DNA of 40,222 bases, taken from assembly GCF_000819765.1 (NCBI RefSeq), contig NZ_CDBT01000017.1, forward strand, positions 113,695 through 153,916, in the 5' to 3' direction. Made by a program: the position numbers and the translations under genes. The notes under the pieces were generated by a model, which did not search any database, was not told the DNA's origin, and worked only from the letters and a program-made list of their open reading frames with translations. The stretch is from Aeromonas bivalvium (GTDB taxonomy: Bacteria; Pseudomonadota; Gammaproteobacteria; Enterobacterales; Aeromonadaceae). How positions within the stretch are numbered: position 1 is the first letter of the stretch; each line of letters opens with the position of its first letter. Shown one piece after another: positions 10,254 through 20,766 of this stretch.

Positions 10254-11018
10254 ATGGGAAATCGGAAGCCGTTTGTAGCAGCCAACTGGAAGTTACACGG
10301 TAGCAGGTCGCAGTTAGAGCAGTTTACCACCGCTTGCCTCAAGGGGTTGGATGACAAGGTTGATACTGTGTTGTGTCCGTCCCATGTGCATCTCGACTTT
10401 GTGTCGCGTCTGCTGAGTGATCAGCGGGCGATGAAGTTGGGGGCTCAGAATATGAGCCAGCACCAATCTGGCGCTTATACGGGGGAAGTCTCGTGTGAGA
10501 TGTTGATTGAGGCAGGATGTCGTTACGTCATAGTAGGGCATTCCGAGCGCAGGCGTCTCTTTGGAGAGACCAGTTTCATCGTGGCGGAGAAGTTCGCTGC
10601 GGCCAGGTCGGCAGGGCTGATACCCATACTTTGTCTGGGTGAGTCAGGCGCTGCAAGGCAGGCGAGGCGCACCTTCGAGGTGATAGCCGAAGAGCTGGAT
10701 ATCGTCATAGAGAAGAATGGCGCGATGGCTTTCGATAATGCTATCATCGCCTACGAGCCGATTTGGGCAGTAGGCACAGGTAAATGCGCCACACCCGAGC
10801 AGGCACAAGAGGTTCATTCCTTTATTCGTGGTCGCTTGGCGGAGGATACTCCGGTAATAGGTGAGAAAGTCAGAATCATCTATGGTGGGAGCCTGACACC
10901 GGCCAATGCGAGAGATTTGTTTGCCCAGCCCGACGTTGACGGCGGTCTGATTGGTGGAGCAAGCCTCGATGACCAGGCGTTTTTAGGAATTGTTGAAGCG
11001 GCAAAGGGTGCAAGTTAA
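10254..11018 (+). CDS. tpiA: Triosephosphate isomerase
   Basis: Interconverts dihydroxyacetone phosphate and glyceraldehyde-3-phosphate in glycolysis. The product is 254 residues from ATG 10254, with AAGGGAG upstream. The catalytic set is complete: Asn11 and Lys13 in AANWK, His96 in VIVGHSERR and Glu168 in IAYEPIWAVGTG; the phosphate loop is IIYGGSLTP and GLIGGASL. The stop TAA touches the secG ATG. E. coli lacks tpiA here, but Pseudomonas-type genomes have glmM-tpiA-secG. Codon use is less GC-rich than in glmM, with more AGG, ATA and TTG codons. Confidence 0.95.
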   Translation: MGNRKPFVAANWKLHGSRSQLEQFTTACLKGLDDKVDTVLCPSHVHLDFVSRLLSDQRAMKLGAQNMSQHQSGAYTGEVSCEMLIEAGCRYVIVGHSERRRLFGETSFIVAEKFAAARSAGLIPILCLGESGAARQARRTFEVIAEELDIVIEKNGAMAFDNAIIAYEPIWAVGTGKCATPEQAQEVHSFIRGRLAEDTPVIGEKVRIIYGGSLTPANARDLFAQPDVDGGLIGGASLDDQAFLGIVEAAKGAS

Positions 11019-11345
11019 ATGTACGAGATTCTTTTAGTCGTTTATCTGTTGGTCTCCTTGACCCTCATCGGTCTGGTGATGATTCAGCAAGGTAAAGGGG
11101 CTGATATGGGCGCCTCCTTCGGCGCAGGAGCATCGAATACCGTATTCGGCTCCAGTGGTTCAGGGAACTTCCTGACCCGAACAACAGCGATTTTGGCAAC
11201 TCTGTTTTTTGTCATAAGCCTGCTGCTGGGTTCTATGTCCAGCAATAAGGTGAAACAGGGGAGCGAGTGGGAAAATCTGCAACAAACCCAACAGGTTGAG
11301 CAGGTAGAAGCGCCGGTGAAGAAAGATTCCGACGTTCCCAATTGA
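11019..11345 (+). CDS. secG: Preprotein translocase subunit SecG
   Basis: Auxiliary membrane subunit of the SecYEG translocon that aids SecA-driven protein export. The product is 108 residues with two membrane helices: about 3-22 (EILLVVYLLVSLTLIGLVMI) and 53-73. The joining loop QQGKGADMGASFGAGASNTVFGS is the family signature. The C-terminal tail is polar and Gln/Glu-rich. Translation is probably coupled to tpiA because the start follows its stop codon directly. tRNA-Leu lies 9 bases downstream, as in E. coli. Confidence 0.95.
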   Translation: MYEILLVVYLLVSLTLIGLVMIQQGKGADMGASFGAGASNTVFGSSGSGNFLTRTTAILATLFFVISLLLGSMSSNKVKQGSEWENLQQTQQVEQVEAPVKKDSDVPN

Positions 11346-11354
11346 GTAAGTTTT

Positions 11355-11439
11355 GCCGTGGTGGTGGAATTGGTAGACACGCTATCTTGAGGGGGTAGTG
11401 CTCTAGGGTGTGCGGGTTCGAGTCCCGCCCACGGCACCA
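11355..11439 (+). tRNA. leuU: tRNA-Leu (anticodon GAG)
   Basis: 85 bases including the encoded CCA. The acceptor strand GCCGTGG pairs with CCACGGC, there is a GGTTCGAGTCC T-arm, a class II long variable arm, and an anticodon loop CTTGAGG reading GAG. Its position between secG and tRNA-fMet matches E. coli leuU. No separate promoter is evident, so it may be cotranscribed with secG. Confidence 0.93.
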
Positions 11440-11486
11440 ATTAAGCAGTGAGCCTGGGTAACCAGGTATATTATGGCCCTTCATTC

Positions 11487-11515
11487 TTGTACGAAAAGTT
11501 TGATAAGGCTATAAT
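11487..11515 (+). promoter_or_regulatory. Sigma-70 promoter for tRNA-fMet / rimP-nusA-infB operon
   Basis: TTGTAC (11487-11492) and a perfect TATAAT (11510-11515) with a 17-base spacer, 16 bases before the tRNA. The downstream stretch CTCGC is GC-rich, as in stringently controlled promoters. Confidence 0.85.
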
Positions 11516-11531
11516 CTCGCACGATTTCGGA

Positions 11532-11608
<77 letters not shown>

Positions 11609-11672
11609 AATTTCACGCCTTCCTTCGCTCAGGAAAGCGGTCGCTGCGAGGCGACAATCAGGGTAAAGCGCC

Positions 11673-11702
11673 AAGCCCCGATTTGACATCGGGGCTTTTT
11701 GT
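11673..11702 (+). terminator. Terminator or attenuator between tRNA-fMet and rimP
   Basis: AAGCCCCGAT (11673-11682) pairs with ATCGGGGCTT (11688-11697), loop TTGAC, followed by a T run. It probably limits readthrough from the tRNA into rimP-nusA while letting part of the transcripts continue. Confidence 0.88.
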
Positions 11703-11775
11703 TATGTGCAATTTACTCTGAGTTCGTACTTCATCTGGGCTATATGCCCTTTTTTTGTTTTTTCGGAGGGTAACT

Positions 11776-12234
11776 TTGGCTACGTTGGAACAGCGTTTGA
11801 CCGATCTGCTCGAGGCGCCTGTCAAAGCCTTGGGTTTTGAACTTTGGGGTGTGGAGTTTATCCGTGCGGGTAAACACTCGACCCTGCGTGTCTTCATCGA
11901 CAGCGAGCAGGGTGTGACCGTTGAGCATTGCGCCGAAGTGAGCCGTCAGGTCGGTGCCATCATGGACGTTGAAGATCCCATCACCGAGGAGTATTACCTG
12001 GAAGTCTCCTCGCCTGGTCTGGATCGTCCCCTGTTCAAGGTTGCCCAGTTCGAAAAATACGTTGGCCAGGAGGCGGCGGTGCAGCTTCGAATGGCAACAA
12101 ATAACCGCCGCAAGTTCAAAGGCGTAATCAAAGCCGTGCAGGGGGATACCATCACCCTGACGGTAGACGGTAAGGACGAGCTGTTCGCTTTCACCAATAT
12201 CCAAAAAGCGAACATAGTGCCGAACTTTGGTTAA
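11776..12234 (+). CDS. rimP: Ribosome maturation factor RimP
   Basis: Assists late 30S subunit assembly by acting on the S12 and pseudoknot region. The product is 152 residues from TTG 11776, which has GGAGGG 5 bases upstream and gives [12 protein letters not shown], matching E. coli RimP. The frame is open further upstream to 11755, but no good start lies there. Conserved segments are [13 protein letters not shown], the signature [12 protein letters not shown] and the C-terminal [11 protein letters not shown]. First protein gene of the nusA operon; nusA begins 14 bases after its stop. Confidence 0.94.
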   Translation: MATLEQRLTDLLEAPVKALGFELWGVEFIRAGKHSTLRVFIDSEQGVTVEHCAEVSRQVGAIMDVEDPITEEYYLEVSSPGLDRPLFKVAQFEKYVGQEAAVQLRMATNNRRKFKGVIKAVQGDTITLTVDGKDELFAFTNIQKANIVPNFG

Positions 12235-12248
12235 CGAGGCTATCGGAT

Positions 12249-13751
12249 ATGAATAAAGAAATTTTGCTGGTCGTTGACGCAGTGTCAAACGAGAAAGCCG
12301 TGCCCCGCGAGAAGATCTTCGAGGCGCTGGAAACTGCGCTGGCGACGGCGACCAAGAAGAAATACGAAGGCGAGATCGAAGTGCGGGTCGAAATCGACCG
12401 CAAGACCGGTGATTACGACACCTATCGCCGCTGGGTCGTGGTCGCCGATCAGGCTTCCATGGAGAACGCTTACGGTGAAATCACCCTGGAAGCGGCTCAG
12501 ATCGATGACCCCGAGATCCAGGTCGGTGACTATGTAGAAGATCAGATTGAATCTGTTACCTTCGATCGCATCACCACCCAGACCGCCAAGCAGGTTATCG
12601 TGCAGAAAGTGCGCGAGGCCGAGCGTTCCCAGGTCGTTGACCAGTTCAAGGACAAGGAAGGCACCATCATCAGCGGTGTGGTCAAGAAGAGCAACCGCGA
12701 CAACGTTATCCTGGATCTGGGCAGCAACGCCGAGGCGGTGATCTTCCGTGACGACATGCTGCCGCGCGAGACCTTCCGCCCGGGTGACCGCATCCGTGGT
12801 CTGCTCTACGCCGTGCGTCCGGAAGCCCGTGGCTCCCAGCTGTTTGTCAGCCGCTCCAGCCCGGACTTCTTGAAAGAGCTGTTTCGCATCGAAGTGCCGG
12901 AGATCGGCGAAGAGATGATCGAAATCATGGGCGCCGCCCGTGATCCGGGTTCCCGCGCCAAGATCGCGGTCAAGACCAACGATCGTCGTATCGACCCGAT
13001 CGGTGCCTGCATCGGCATGCGTGGCGCCCGTGTGCAAGCCGTCTCCGCCGAGCTGAGCGGTGAGCGTGCCGACATCGTGCTGTACGATGACAACCCGGCC
13101 CAGTACGTGATCAATGCCATGGCGCCGGCCGATGTGGCCTCCATCATCGTCGATGAAGACAACCACACCATGGACATCGCCGTGGAAGCCGCCAACCTGG
13201 CCCAGGCCATCGGCCGCAACGGCCAGAACGTGCGTCTGGCTTCCCAGCTGACCGGGTGGGAGCTGAACGTGATGACCGTCGAGGACATGCGTGCCAAGCA
13301 CCAGGCCGAGAACGATCGCATCATGAACCTGTTCACCAGCACCCTGGACATCGACGACGATTTCGCCGGTCTGCTGATGGAAGAGGGCTTCTCTACTCTG
13401 GAAGAGATCGCCTTCGTCCCGGTCAACGAGCTGCTGGCCATCGACGGTCTGGATGAAGACATGGTCGAAGAGCTGCGCACCCGTGCCAAGGATGCCCTGA
13501 CCACCAAGGCCCTGGCCAAAGAAGAATCGTTCGAAGGCGTCGAGCCTTCCGAAGAACTGCTCGGTCTCAAAGGCCTGGATCGCGAACTGGCCTATGCCCT
13601 GGCTGCACGCGGTATCGGCAACCTGGAAGATCTGGCAGAGCAAGGCATCGATGACCTTGCAGACATTGAAGGGCTGACGGCTGAGAAAGCCGGTGAGCTG
13701 ATTATGGCTGCTCGCAATATCTGTTGGTTCGGGGAAGAGCAGTCCAGTTAA
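12249..13751 (+). CDS. nusA: Transcription termination/antitermination protein NusA
   Basis: RNA polymerase-binding factor that modulates pausing, termination and rRNA antitermination. The product is 500 residues (E. coli 495). Order: N-terminal polymerase-binding domain (1 to about 125), S1 domain (about 135-200, [11 protein letters not shown] onwards), KH1 ([15 protein letters not shown]) and KH2 ([13 protein letters not shown]), then two acidic repeats (about 365-425 and 440-500) as in Enterobacteria. It is the second protein gene of the operon, with infB 20 bases downstream. Confidence 0.97.
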   Translation: MNKEILLVVDAVSNEKAVPREKIFEALETALATATKKKYEGEIEVRVEIDRKTGDYDTYRRWVVVADQASMENAYGEITLEAAQIDDPEIQVGDYVEDQIESVTFDRITTQTAKQVIVQKVREAERSQVVDQFKDKEGTIISGVVKKSNRDNVILDLGSNAEAVIFRDDMLPRETFRPGDRIRGLLYAVRPEARGSQLFVSRSSPDFLKELFRIEVPEIGEEMIEIMGAARDPGSRAKIAVKTNDRRIDPIGACIGMRGARVQAVSAELSGERADIVLYDDNPAQYVINAMAPADVASIIVDEDNHTMDIAVEAANLAQAIGRNGQNVRLASQLTGWELNVMTVEDMRAKHQAENDRIMNLFTSTLDIDDDFAGLLMEEGFSTLEEIAFVPVNELLAIDGLDEDMVEELRTRAKDALTTKALAKEESFEGVEPSEELLGLKGLDRELAYALAARGIGNLEDLAEQGIDDLADIEGLTAEKAGELIMAARNICWFGEEQSS

Positions 13752-13771
13752 GATCAAACGGAGGAAAATGA

Positions 13772-16465
13772 ATGGCAGAAGTATCAGTCAAACAACTTGC
13801 CACTGACATCGACACACCGGTTGATCGTCTTCTCCAGCAGTTTGTCGATGCCGGTATCAGCAAGAACAAGGCCGACGATCTGGTCAGCGAGTCCGAAAAG
13901 CAGACTCTGCTGGCCCATCTGAAGAAACAGCATGGAGGTGACGAGGTCACCGCACCTGCCCGCATGACCTTGCAGCGCAAGACCAAGAGCACCCTGAGTG
14001 TTCAAGGCACTGGCGGCAAGAACAAGGAAGTGCAGGTAGAAGTGCGCAAGTCTCGCACCTATGTAAGACGTTCGGCGCTGGAAGATGAGCAGCGTCAGGC
14101 GGAAGCCGAGGAAAAAGCGCGTTTGGAAGCAGAAGAAAAAGCCCGTCACGAGGCCGAAGAGAAGGCTCGTCGTGAGGCTGAGGAGAAGGCTCGCCTGGCG
14201 GCTGAGCAGGCTCGTCGTGAAGCTGAGGAAAAGGCGCGCATCGAGGCACAATCAAAGGCCAGGCAGGCTCAGCAGCCCGCCAAAGCAGCCGGTAGCACAG
14301 CTCAGCAAGAGGCAGAAAAGATGGCCAAGCGCGAAGCAGAAGAACTGAAGCGCCAACAGGAACAGACAGCTTTGCAAAAAGCTGAAGCACTCGCCGCTCA
14401 GAAAGCCGAAGAGGCTCGTCTGATGGCGGAACAAAATGCGGCCCGCTGGGCCGAGGAAGAAGCCGCTCGCGCCAAAGAGAGCAGCGACTACCACCTGACC
14501 ACCAACAAGCATGCTCAGGCAGCCGAAGACGAACTGGATCGCAAAGAAGAGACCAGCCGTCGCACCGCCGCCGCCGCCAAGGGTCCGAAGAAACCGGGCC
14601 GTCGCGAGGACGATCGCAACTCCCGCGATCCCCGTGCCCGCAAGGGCAAGCGTGGCAAGATGGCCATGCCCAACGCCATGAAGCACGGCTTCAACAAGCC
14701 GGCCGCCGTGGTCAACCGTGACGTCGTCATCGGCGAGACCATCACAGTGGCGGAGCTCGCCAACAAGATGGCCGTCAAGGGTGTCGAAGTCATCAAGGCG
14801 ATGATGAAGATGGGCGCCATGGCCACCATCAACCAGGTCATCGACCAGGAAACCGCTCAGCTGGTTGCCGAGGAGATGGGCCACAAGGTGGTACTGCGCC
14901 GCGAGAACGAGCTGGAAGAGGCGGTACTGAGCGATCGTGACGAGACCTCCGAAGCCAAGCCGCGCGCGCCGGTCGTGACCATCATGGGTCACGTCGACCA
15001 CGGCAAGACCTCGCTGCTGGACTACATCCGCAAGGCCAAGGTCGCCGCGGGCGAAGCCGGTGGTATTACCCAGCATATCGGTGCTTACCACGTCGAGACC
15101 GACAGTGGCATGATCACCTTCCTGGATACCCCGGGTCACGCGGCGTTCACCTCCATGCGTGCCCGTGGTGCCAAGGCGACCGACATCGTTGTTCTGGTGG
15201 TGGCTGCCGATGACGGCGTCATGCCGCAGACCATCGAAGCCATCCAGCACGCCAAGGCGGCGGAAGTGCCCCTGGTGGTGGCGGTCAACAAGATCGACAA
15301 GCCCGAAGCGGATCCGGATCGCGTCAAGACCGAGCTGGCCCGTTACAACGTCATGTCCGAAGACTGGGGTGGTGATTGCCAGTTCGTCCACGTCTCCGCC
15401 AAATCCGGCGAAGGCATCGACGAGCTGCTGGAAGCCATCCTGATCCAGTCCGAAGTTCTGGAGCTGAAAGCGGTCGTCGATGGCATGGCCAATGGCGTCG
15501 TGATCGAATCCTTCCTGGACAAGGGTCGTGGCCCGGTTGCCACCGTCCTGGTACAGGAAGGGACCCTGCGTCAGGGCGACATCGTGCTGTGCGGTCTCGA
15601 GTACGGCCGGGTGCGCGCCATGCGTGACGAACTGGGTCGCGAGATCAAGGAAGCGGGTCCGTCCCTGCCGGTGGAAATCCTGGGTCTGTCCGGGGTGCCG
15701 TCAGCCGGTGACGAAGCCACCGTCGTGCGTGACGAGAAGAAGGCCCGTGAAGTGGCGCTCTATCGTCAGGGCAAGTTCCGCGAAGTCAAGCTGGCTCGCC
15801 AGCAGAAGGCCAAGCTGGAGAACATGTTCGCCAACATGACCGAGGGCGAAGTGTCCGAAGTGAACGTGGTGATCAAGGCCGACGTACAGGGCTCCGTGGA
15901 AGCTATCTGCGATGCACTGGTCAAGCTCTCCACCGAAGAGGTCAAGGTCAAGATCGTGGGCTCCGGCGTGGGTGGCATCACCGAAACCGACGCGACCCTG
16001 GCTGCCGCCTCCAGCGGTATCCTGGTGGGCTTCAACGTCCGTGCCGACGCCTCTGCCCGCAAGGTCATCGAGGCCGAGAACCTGGATCTGCGCTACTACT
16101 CCGTCATCTATGACCTGATCGACGAAGTGAAGCAGGCCATGAGCGGCATGCTGGCTCCCGAGTATCGTCAGGAGATCATCGGTCTGGCTCAGGTCCGCAG
16201 CGTGTTCAAGTCGCCGAAATTCGGCGCTGTTGCAGGCTGTATGGTCACCGAAGGTGTGGTCAAGCGCTCCAACCGTATCCGTGTTCTGCGTGACAACGTG
16301 GTCATCTATGAAGGCGAGCTGGAATCCCTGCGTCGCTTCAAGGATGACGTCAACGAAGTCAAGAACGGCTACGAGTGCGGCATTGCGGTCAAGAACTACA
16401 ATGACGTGCGTGAAGGCGACCAGATCGAAGTTTACGAGACTGTTGAAATCCAACGGACTCTGTAA
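13772..16465 (+). CDS. infB: Translation initiation factor IF-2
   Basis: GTPase that places fMet-tRNA on the 30S subunit and promotes 50S joining. The product is 897 residues. There is an N-terminal IF2N domain (1-50), a long charged Ala/Glu/Lys/Arg region (about 105-300), a second IF2N-like domain (about 315-375), and a G domain with GHVDHGKT (about 405-412), DTPGHAAF and NKID, then domains II-IV. CGGAGG lies before the ATG. E. coli makes shorter forms from internal starts; the same may occur here, but no internal site stands out. Alanine and glutamate repeats make the N-terminal region low-complexity. Confidence 0.97.
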   Translation: MAEVSVKQLATDIDTPVDRLLQQFVDAGISKNKADDLVSESEKQTLLAHLKKQHGGDEVTAPARMTLQRKTKSTLSVQGTGGKNKEVQVEVRKSRTYVRRSALEDEQRQAEAEEKARLEAEEKARHEAEEKARREAEEKARLAAEQARREAEEKARIEAQSKARQAQQPAKAAGSTAQQEAEKMAKREAEELKRQQEQTALQKAEALAAQKAEEARLMAEQNAARWAEEEAARAKESSDYHLTTNKHAQAAEDELDRKEETSRRTAAAAKGPKKPGRREDDRNSRDPRARKGKRGKMAMPNAMKHGFNKPAAVVNRDVVIGETITVAELANKMAVKGVEVIKAMMKMGAMATINQVIDQETAQLVAEEMGHKVVLRRENELEEAVLSDRDETSEAKPRAPVVTIMGHVDHGKTSLLDYIRKAKVAAGEAGGITQHIGAYHVETDSGMITFLDTPGHAAFTSMRARGAKATDIVVLVVAADDGVMPQTIEAIQHAKAAEVPLVVAVNKIDKPEADPDRVKTELARYNVMSEDWGGDCQFVHVSAKSGEGIDELLEAILIQSEVLELKAVVDGMANGVVIESFLDKGRGPVATVLVQEGTLRQGDIVLCGLEYGRVRAMRDELGREIKEAGPSLPVEILGLSGVPSAGDEATVVRDEKKAREVALYRQGKFREVKLARQQKAKLENMFANMTEGEVSEVNVVIKADVQGSVEAICDALVKLSTEEVKVKIVGSGVGGITETDATLAAASSGILVGFNVRADASARKVIEAENLDLRYYSVIYDLIDEVKQAMSGMLAPEYRQEIIGLAQVRSVFKSPKFGAVAGCMVTEGVVKRSNRIRVLRDNVVIYEGELESLRRFKDDVNEVKNGYECGIAVKNYNDVREGDQIEVYETVEIQRTL

Positions 16466-16484
16466 GCCGAGAGCAAGACAAAAT

Positions 16485-16505
16485 AGGGGGCTGAGGCCCC
16501 CTTTT
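16485..16505 (+). terminator. Short terminator-like hairpin between infB and rbfA
   Basis: GGGGGC (16486-16491) pairs with GCCCCC (16496-16501), loop TGAG, then TTTT. Only 6 bp of stem and four Ts, so partial termination or RNA processing within the operon is more likely than a full stop. Confidence 0.65.
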
Positions 16506-16520
16506 ATCGCAGGATAGAAT

Positions 16521-16955
16521 ATGGCCAGAGAATTCAGCCGGACCAACAGGGTCGGCCAGCAGATCCAGCGCGAAATTGCGCTCATTCTGCAGCGCGAGGT
16601 GAAAGACCCGCGTATCGGCATGGTAACCGTCTCGGACGTGGAAGTGTCCAAGGACCTCAACTATGCCAAGGTTTACGTCACCTTCTTGCAGCTCGACAGC
16701 GATGCCGATCGCATCAAGGAAGGGCTCAAGGGCCTGACCGAGGCCGCCGGTTACATCCGCAGCCTGCTGGGCAGTGCCATGCGTCTGCGGGTGGTGCCCG
16801 AGCTGCGTTTCTACTACGACCAGACCCTGGTCGAGGGGATGCGTCTCTCCAACCTGGTGACCAACACAGTGCGTGACGACAAGCGTCGCATGGCCGAAGC
16901 CGGCCGTGAAGACGAAGCGCCCGCCGCCGATGACAAGACAGAGGATAACGCCTGA
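16521..16955 (+). CDS. rbfA: 30S ribosome-binding factor RbfA
   Basis: Cold-shock-type factor that binds the 5' end of 16S rRNA during 30S maturation. The product is 144 residues. The KH-like fold is visible in [47 protein letters not shown] and [17 protein letters not shown]. The C-terminal tail (about 122-144) is acidic and lacks predicted structure, as in E. coli. It lies 55 bases after infB and one base before the truB start. Confidence 0.96.
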   Translation: MAREFSRTNRVGQQIQREIALILQREVKDPRIGMVTVSDVEVSKDLNYAKVYVTFLQLDSDADRIKEGLKGLTEAAGYIRSLLGSAMRLRVVPELRFYYDQTLVEGMRLSNLVTNTVRDDKRRMAEAGREDEAPAADDKTEDNA

Positions 16956-16956
16956 G

Positions 16957-17907
16957 ATGTCTCGTAGACGTCGTTTCAAGGGCCGTGACGTACACGGCAT
17001 CCTGCTGCTGGACAAGCCGACCGGGCTGACCTCCAACGATGTGTTGCAGAAGGTCAAGCGCATCTACAATGCCGCCAAGGCCGGCCACACCGGCGCCCTG
17101 GATCCCCTGGCGACCGGCATGTTGCCGATCTGCCTCGGCGAGGCCACCAAGTTCTCCCAGTACCTGCTGGAAGCGGACAAGCGCTATGAGGTGACCGCCA
17201 AGCTGGGCGAGCGTACCAACACCAGCGATTCCGACGGCGAAGTGGTCTCCACCCGCCCGGTGAATGTGGCCGTTGGCACCCTGATCGAGGCCCTGGACCA
17301 GTTCCGCGGCCCCATCATGCAGGTGCCGTCCATGTATTCGGCCCTCAAGCATAACGGTCGCCCCCTCTACGAATATGCCCGCGAAGGCATCGAAATCGAG
17401 CGGGAAGCGCGCCCCATCACCATCTTCGAACTCAAGCTGATCAGCTTCGAGGGGGACGAGGTGAAACTGGAGGTGCACTGCAGCAAGGGCACCTACATTC
17501 GCTCCCTGGTGGACGATCTGGGGGAAGTGCTCGGCTGTGGCGCCCACGTCACCGCCCTGCGCCGCACCCAGGTGGCCAGCTATCCCTACGAGCGGATGCT
17601 GACCCTGGAGCAGCTCGAATGCATCTTCGAGCAGACCAAGGCCGAGAGCGTGCCGCCCCGGGAGCAGCTGGATCCCCTGCTGCTGCCGATGGACACGGCG
17701 GTGGCCTCTCTGCCCGAGGTGAACATGCTGGCGGTGATCGCCGCCTATGTGAACCAGGGCCAGGCGGTCCAGGTACCGGGTGTCCCCGCCAGCGGTCAGG
17801 TCCGCATGACGGTCGGCCCCGAGCGCGAATTCATCGGCGTGGGCGAGATCGACGACGAAGGGCGGGTTGCCCCCAAACGTCTGGTTCGCTATCACGACGA
17901 GGACTAA
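16957..17907 (+). CDS. truB: tRNA pseudouridine-55 synthase TruB
   Basis: Makes pseudouridine 55 in the T loop of all elongator tRNAs and also helps tRNA folding. From ATG 16957 the product is 316 residues. The catalytic aspartate is Asp49 in [15 protein letters not shown]; other family segments are [36 protein letters not shown] and [15 protein letters not shown]. The C-terminal PUA-like domain ends [10 protein letters not shown]. The frame stays open upstream through rbfA to 16873, but the family start and the one-base gap to rbfA support 16957. Confidence 0.96.
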   Translation: MSRRRRFKGRDVHGILLLDKPTGLTSNDVLQKVKRIYNAAKAGHTGALDPLATGMLPICLGEATKFSQYLLEADKRYEVTAKLGERTNTSDSDGEVVSTRPVNVAVGTLIEALDQFRGPIMQVPSMYSALKHNGRPLYEYAREGIEIEREARPITIFELKLISFEGDEVKLEVHCSKGTYIRSLVDDLGEVLGCGAHVTALRRTQVASYPYERMLTLEQLECIFEQTKAESVPPREQLDPLLLPMDTAVASLPEVNMLAVIAAYVNQGQAVQVPGVPASGQVRMTVGPEREFIGVGEIDDEGRVAPKRLVRYHDED

Positions 17908-17936
17908 TGGCGGCAGGGCGGCGGGCGAGTTAGCCA

Positions 17937-17965
17937 TTGCGTTACGCGCCCGCTGCGATTATGAT
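17937..17965 (+). promoter_or_regulatory. Sigma-70 promoter for rpsO
   Basis: TTGCGT (17937-17942) and TATGAT (17960-17965) with a 17-base spacer, about 70 bases before rpsO. The leader between them and the ATG is long enough for the S15 autoregulatory fold known in E. coli, though I did not resolve such a fold. Confidence 0.75.
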
Positions 17966-18034
17966 ACCGCCCTCATTTCACGGCTGAATTAGAGATTGGC
18001 TGTGAACCTTTAAACACTCTATCGGAGTAATACC

Positions 18035-18304
18035 ATGTCTCTAAATGCTGAGATCAAAGCTCAAATCGTTGCTGACAACGCTCGTGGCACCAACGACACC
18101 GGCTCCCCCGAAGTGCAAGTTGCCCTGCTGACTGCCCAGATCAACCATCTGCAAGGTCACTTCAAAGAGCACTCCAAGGATCACCACGGTCGTCGCGGTC
18201 TGCTGCGCATGGTTTCCCAGCGTCGTAAGCTGCTGGACTACCTGAAGCGTAAAGACGTTCAGCGTTACGCTGCTCTGATCGCCAAGCTGGGTCTGCGTCG
18301 TTAA
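18035..18304 (+). CDS. rpsO: 30S ribosomal protein S15
   Basis: Primary binder of the central domain of 16S rRNA in the 30S subunit. The product is 89 residues, the usual size. The family segments [40 protein letters not shown] and LLDYLKRKD are all present. CGGAGT lies before the ATG. In E. coli S15 represses its own translation; the long leader here is compatible with that. It is followed by a strong terminator and then pnp, as in E. coli. Confidence 0.97.
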   Translation: MSLNAEIKAQIVADNARGTNDTGSPEVQVALLTAQINHLQGHFKEHSKDHHGRRGLLRMVSQRRKLLDYLKRKDVQRYAALIAKLGLRR

Positions 18305-18323
18305 TCGACCATCAGATTTTGCG

Positions 18324-18356
18324 AAAAAGGGGAACCGCGAGGTTCCCCTTTTTTTT
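18324..18356 (+). terminator. Rho-independent terminator after rpsO
   Basis: AAAAAGGGGAACC (18324-18336) pairs with GGTTCCCCTTTTT (18341-18353), loop GCGA (tetraloop), followed by further Ts. Confidence 0.95.
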
Positions 18357-18400
18357 GGTCTTGCCAAGTGGTTGTCTTGCCACTCAATTCATGTAACCGC

Positions 18401-18430
18401 TTACGTTTTGGCTCGGATCAAGTATACTTG
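18401..18430 (+). promoter_or_regulatory. Putative pnp promoter -10 inside a perfect palindrome
   Basis: TATACT (18423-18428) is a good -10 element about 44 bases before the pnp start. The -35 region (around 18401-18406, TTACGT) is weak. The -10 is embedded in CAAGTATACTTG (18419-18430), a perfect 12-base palindrome. Confidence 0.5.
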
Positions 18431-18471
18431 CTCGCGAATTTAAAGAGCCAAATTGTCAAAAGGAAATTCAC

Positions 18472-20616
18472 GTGAATCCTATTGTAAAGTCATTCCAGTA
18501 CGGTCAACACACCGTCACACTGGAAACCGGTGTGATGGCCCGTCAAGCCACTGCGGCCGTCATGGTCAGCATGGACGATACCTGCGTATTTGTGACCGTC
18601 GTCGGCAAGAAAGAGGCCGACCACGGCCGCGATTTCTTCCCGCTGACCGTCAACTATCAGGAGCGTACCTATGCTGCTGGTCGCATCCCGGGTGGTTTCT
18701 TCCGTCGTGAAGGCCGTCCCAGCGAAGGCGAGACCCTGATCTCCCGCCTGATCGACCGCCCCATCCGCCCGCTGTTCCCGGAAGGCTTCCTCAATGAGGT
18801 TCAGGTGGTTGCCACCGTCATGTCCGTCAACCCGGCCGTGTCCCCCGATATCGTTGCCATGATCGGTGCCTCCGCGGCGCTGGCCATCTCCGGCATCCCG
18901 TTCGGTGGCCCGATTGCCGCCGCCCGCGTCGGTTACATGAACGGCCAGTACGTGCTGAACCCGACCACCACAGAACTGCCCCAGAGCGATCTGGATCTGG
19001 TGGTTGCCGGTACCGCCAATGCGGTGCTGATGGTGGAATCCGAAGCGGCCATCCTCTCCGAAGAGGTGATGCTGGGCGCCGTGGTCTTTGGTCACGAGCA
19101 GATGCAGGTGGTGATCAACGCCATCAACGAATTCGCCGCCGATGTGGGCACCCAGCCGTGGGATTGGACCCCGCCTGCGGTCAACGAGGCCCTGAAAGCC
19201 AAGATTGCCGAGCTGGCCACAACCGAACTGGGTGAAGCCTACCGCATCACCGAGAAGGCCGTGCGTTACGCCGCCATCGGCGCCATCAAGGCCCGTGTGG
19301 TCGAGCAAGTCATCGCCTCCGGCGTGGAAGAAGACGCCAAGAAGATCGGCGAAGAGTTCCACAGCCTGGAGAGCCGCATCGTCCGTGGCCGCGTTGTACG
19401 TGGCGAGCCGCGTATCGATGGTCGCGATCCCGAGATGATCCGTGCCCTGCACGTGGGCACCGGCGTGCTGCCGCGCGCTCACGGCTCCGCCCTGTTCACC
19501 CGTGGCGAGACTCAGGCCATGGTAGTCGCGACCCTGGGTACCGAGCGTGACGCCCAGAACATCGACGAGCTGACTGGCCACCGTGCCGACCGCTTCATGC
19601 TGCACTACAACTTCCCGCCGTACTGCGTCGGCGAGACCGGCATGATGGGCAGCCCCAAGCGTCGCGAGATCGGTCACGGCCGTCTGGCCAAGCGCGGCGT
19701 GGCCGCCGTGATGCCGAGCGCCGCCGAGTTCCCGTACGTGGTGCGTGTGGTCTCTGAAATCACCGAGTCCAACGGCTCCTCCTCCATGGCTTCCGTCTGT
19801 GGCTCCTCCCTGGCGCTGATGGATGCCGGTGTGCCGATCAAGGCCTCCGTTGCCGGTATCGCCATGGGTCTGGTGAAGGAAGAAGAAGGTTTCGTGGTGC
19901 TGTCCGACATCCTGGGTGACGAAGATCACCTGGGCGACATGGACTTCAAGGTGGCCGGTACTACTCAAGGTATCACCGCGCTGCAGATGGACATCAAGAT
20001 CGAAGGCATCACCAAGGAGATCATGGAGATTGCCCTCAAGCAAGCCCGTGGTGCTCGCCTGCACATCCTGAAGGTGATGGACGAAGCCATCCAGGCGCCC
20101 CGTGCCGAAATCTCCGATTTCGCCCCGCGCATCCACACCATCAAGATCAATCCCGAGAAGATCAAGGATGTCATCGGCAAGGGCGGTTCCGTGATCCGTG
20201 CCCTGACCGAAGAGACCGGCACCAACATCGAGCTGGATGATGACGGTACCGTCCGCATCTCCGCCGTGGCCAACGAAGCCGCCATGGAAGCCATTCGTCG
20301 CATCGAGGCCATCACCGCCGAGATCGAAGTGAACCGCATCTATGAAGGCAAGGTGGTGCGTCTGGCCGACTTTGGCGCCTTCGTCAACATACTGCCGGGT
20401 AAAGACGGTCTGGTGCACATCTCCCAGATCACCGACGCCCGCGTCCAGAACGTGGCCGACCATCTGGCCATCGGTGACGTGGTCAAGGTGAAGGTACTGG
20501 AAGTGGATCGTCAGGGCCGTGTGCGTCTCTCCATCAAGGAGGCGAATGCACCGACCGAGGCCGCCGCACCGGCTGCCGACGTGGCCGTTGCCGCCGAAGA
20601 GCCTGCCGCCGAATAA
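18472..20616 (+). CDS. pnp: Polyribonucleotide nucleotidyltransferase (PNPase)
   Basis: Phosphorolytic 3'-5' exoribonuclease and degradosome component. The product is 714 residues. It starts with GTG at 18472, with AGGAAA about 6 bases upstream. Domain order: first RNase PH domain (about 1-140), helical linker, second RNase PH domain (about 310-540) with TRGETQAMV and the catalytic region around [19 protein letters not shown] domain with [16 protein letters not shown] (about 560-600), and S1 domain ([17 protein letters not shown], about 620-690). The Ala/Glu/Pro tail (about 693-714) is low-complexity. In E. coli PNPase represses itself after RNase III cleavage of its leader; no such leader duplex was resolved here. 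Confidence 0.97.
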   Translation: MNPIVKSFQYGQHTVTLETGVMARQATAAVMVSMDDTCVFVTVVGKKEADHGRDFFPLTVNYQERTYAAGRIPGGFFRREGRPSEGETLISRLIDRPIRPLFPEGFLNEVQVVATVMSVNPAVSPDIVAMIGASAALAISGIPFGGPIAAARVGYMNGQYVLNPTTTELPQSDLDLVVAGTANAVLMVESEAAILSEEVMLGAVVFGHEQMQVVINAINEFAADVGTQPWDWTPPAVNEALKAKIAELATTELGEAYRITEKAVRYAAIGAIKARVVEQVIASGVEEDAKKIGEEFHSLESRIVRGRVVRGEPRIDGRDPEMIRALHVGTGVLPRAHGSALFTRGETQAMVVATLGTERDAQNIDELTGHRADRFMLHYNFPPYCVGETGMMGSPKRREIGHGRLAKRGVAAVMPSAAEFPYVVRVVSEITESNGSSSMASVCGSSLALMDAGVPIKASVAGIAMGLVKEEEGFVVLSDILGDEDHLGDMDFKVAGTTQGITALQMDIKIEGITKEIMEIALKQARGARLHILKVMDEAIQAPRAEISDFAPRIHTIKINPEKIKDVIGKGGSVIRALTEETGTNIELDDDGTVRISAVANEAAMEAIRRIEAITAEIEVNRIYEGKVVRLADFGAFVNILPGKDGLVHISQITDARVQNVADHLAIGDVVKVKVLEVDRQGRVRLSIKEANAPTEAAAPAADVAVAAEEPAAE

Positions 20617-20634
20617 GGCGAGTCCAGGGTGAAG

Positions 20635-20663
20635 AAGCCGACCTCAGGGTCGGCTTTTTTTTT
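20635..20663 (+). terminator. Rho-independent terminator after pnp
   Basis: AAGCCGACC (20635-20643) pairs with GGTCGGCTT (20648-20656), loop TCAG, followed by a run of Ts to 20663. Confidence 0.95.
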
Positions 20664-20701
20664 GCCCGGATATGGCTGATGTCTTCTTGTTGCCGGATGG
20701 G

Positions 20702-20730
20702 TTGTTTCTTTTGAGGCTCATTGCTATAAG
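20702..20730 (+). promoter_or_regulatory. Sigma-70 promoter for the MFS transporter
   Basis: TTGTTT (20702-20707) and TATAAG (20725-20730) with a 17-base spacer, 36 bases before the transporter ATG. Confidence 0.65.
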
Positions 20731-20766
20731 GGACGACCGCCCTCAGCCGTCATAAGGAGATGCTTC

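Noticed and set aside
14085-14500. Repetitive DNA in infB resembling a minisatellite
   Set aside because: It encodes the normal charged Ala/Glu/Lys/Arg linker of IF-2, with codon choice varying between repeats.
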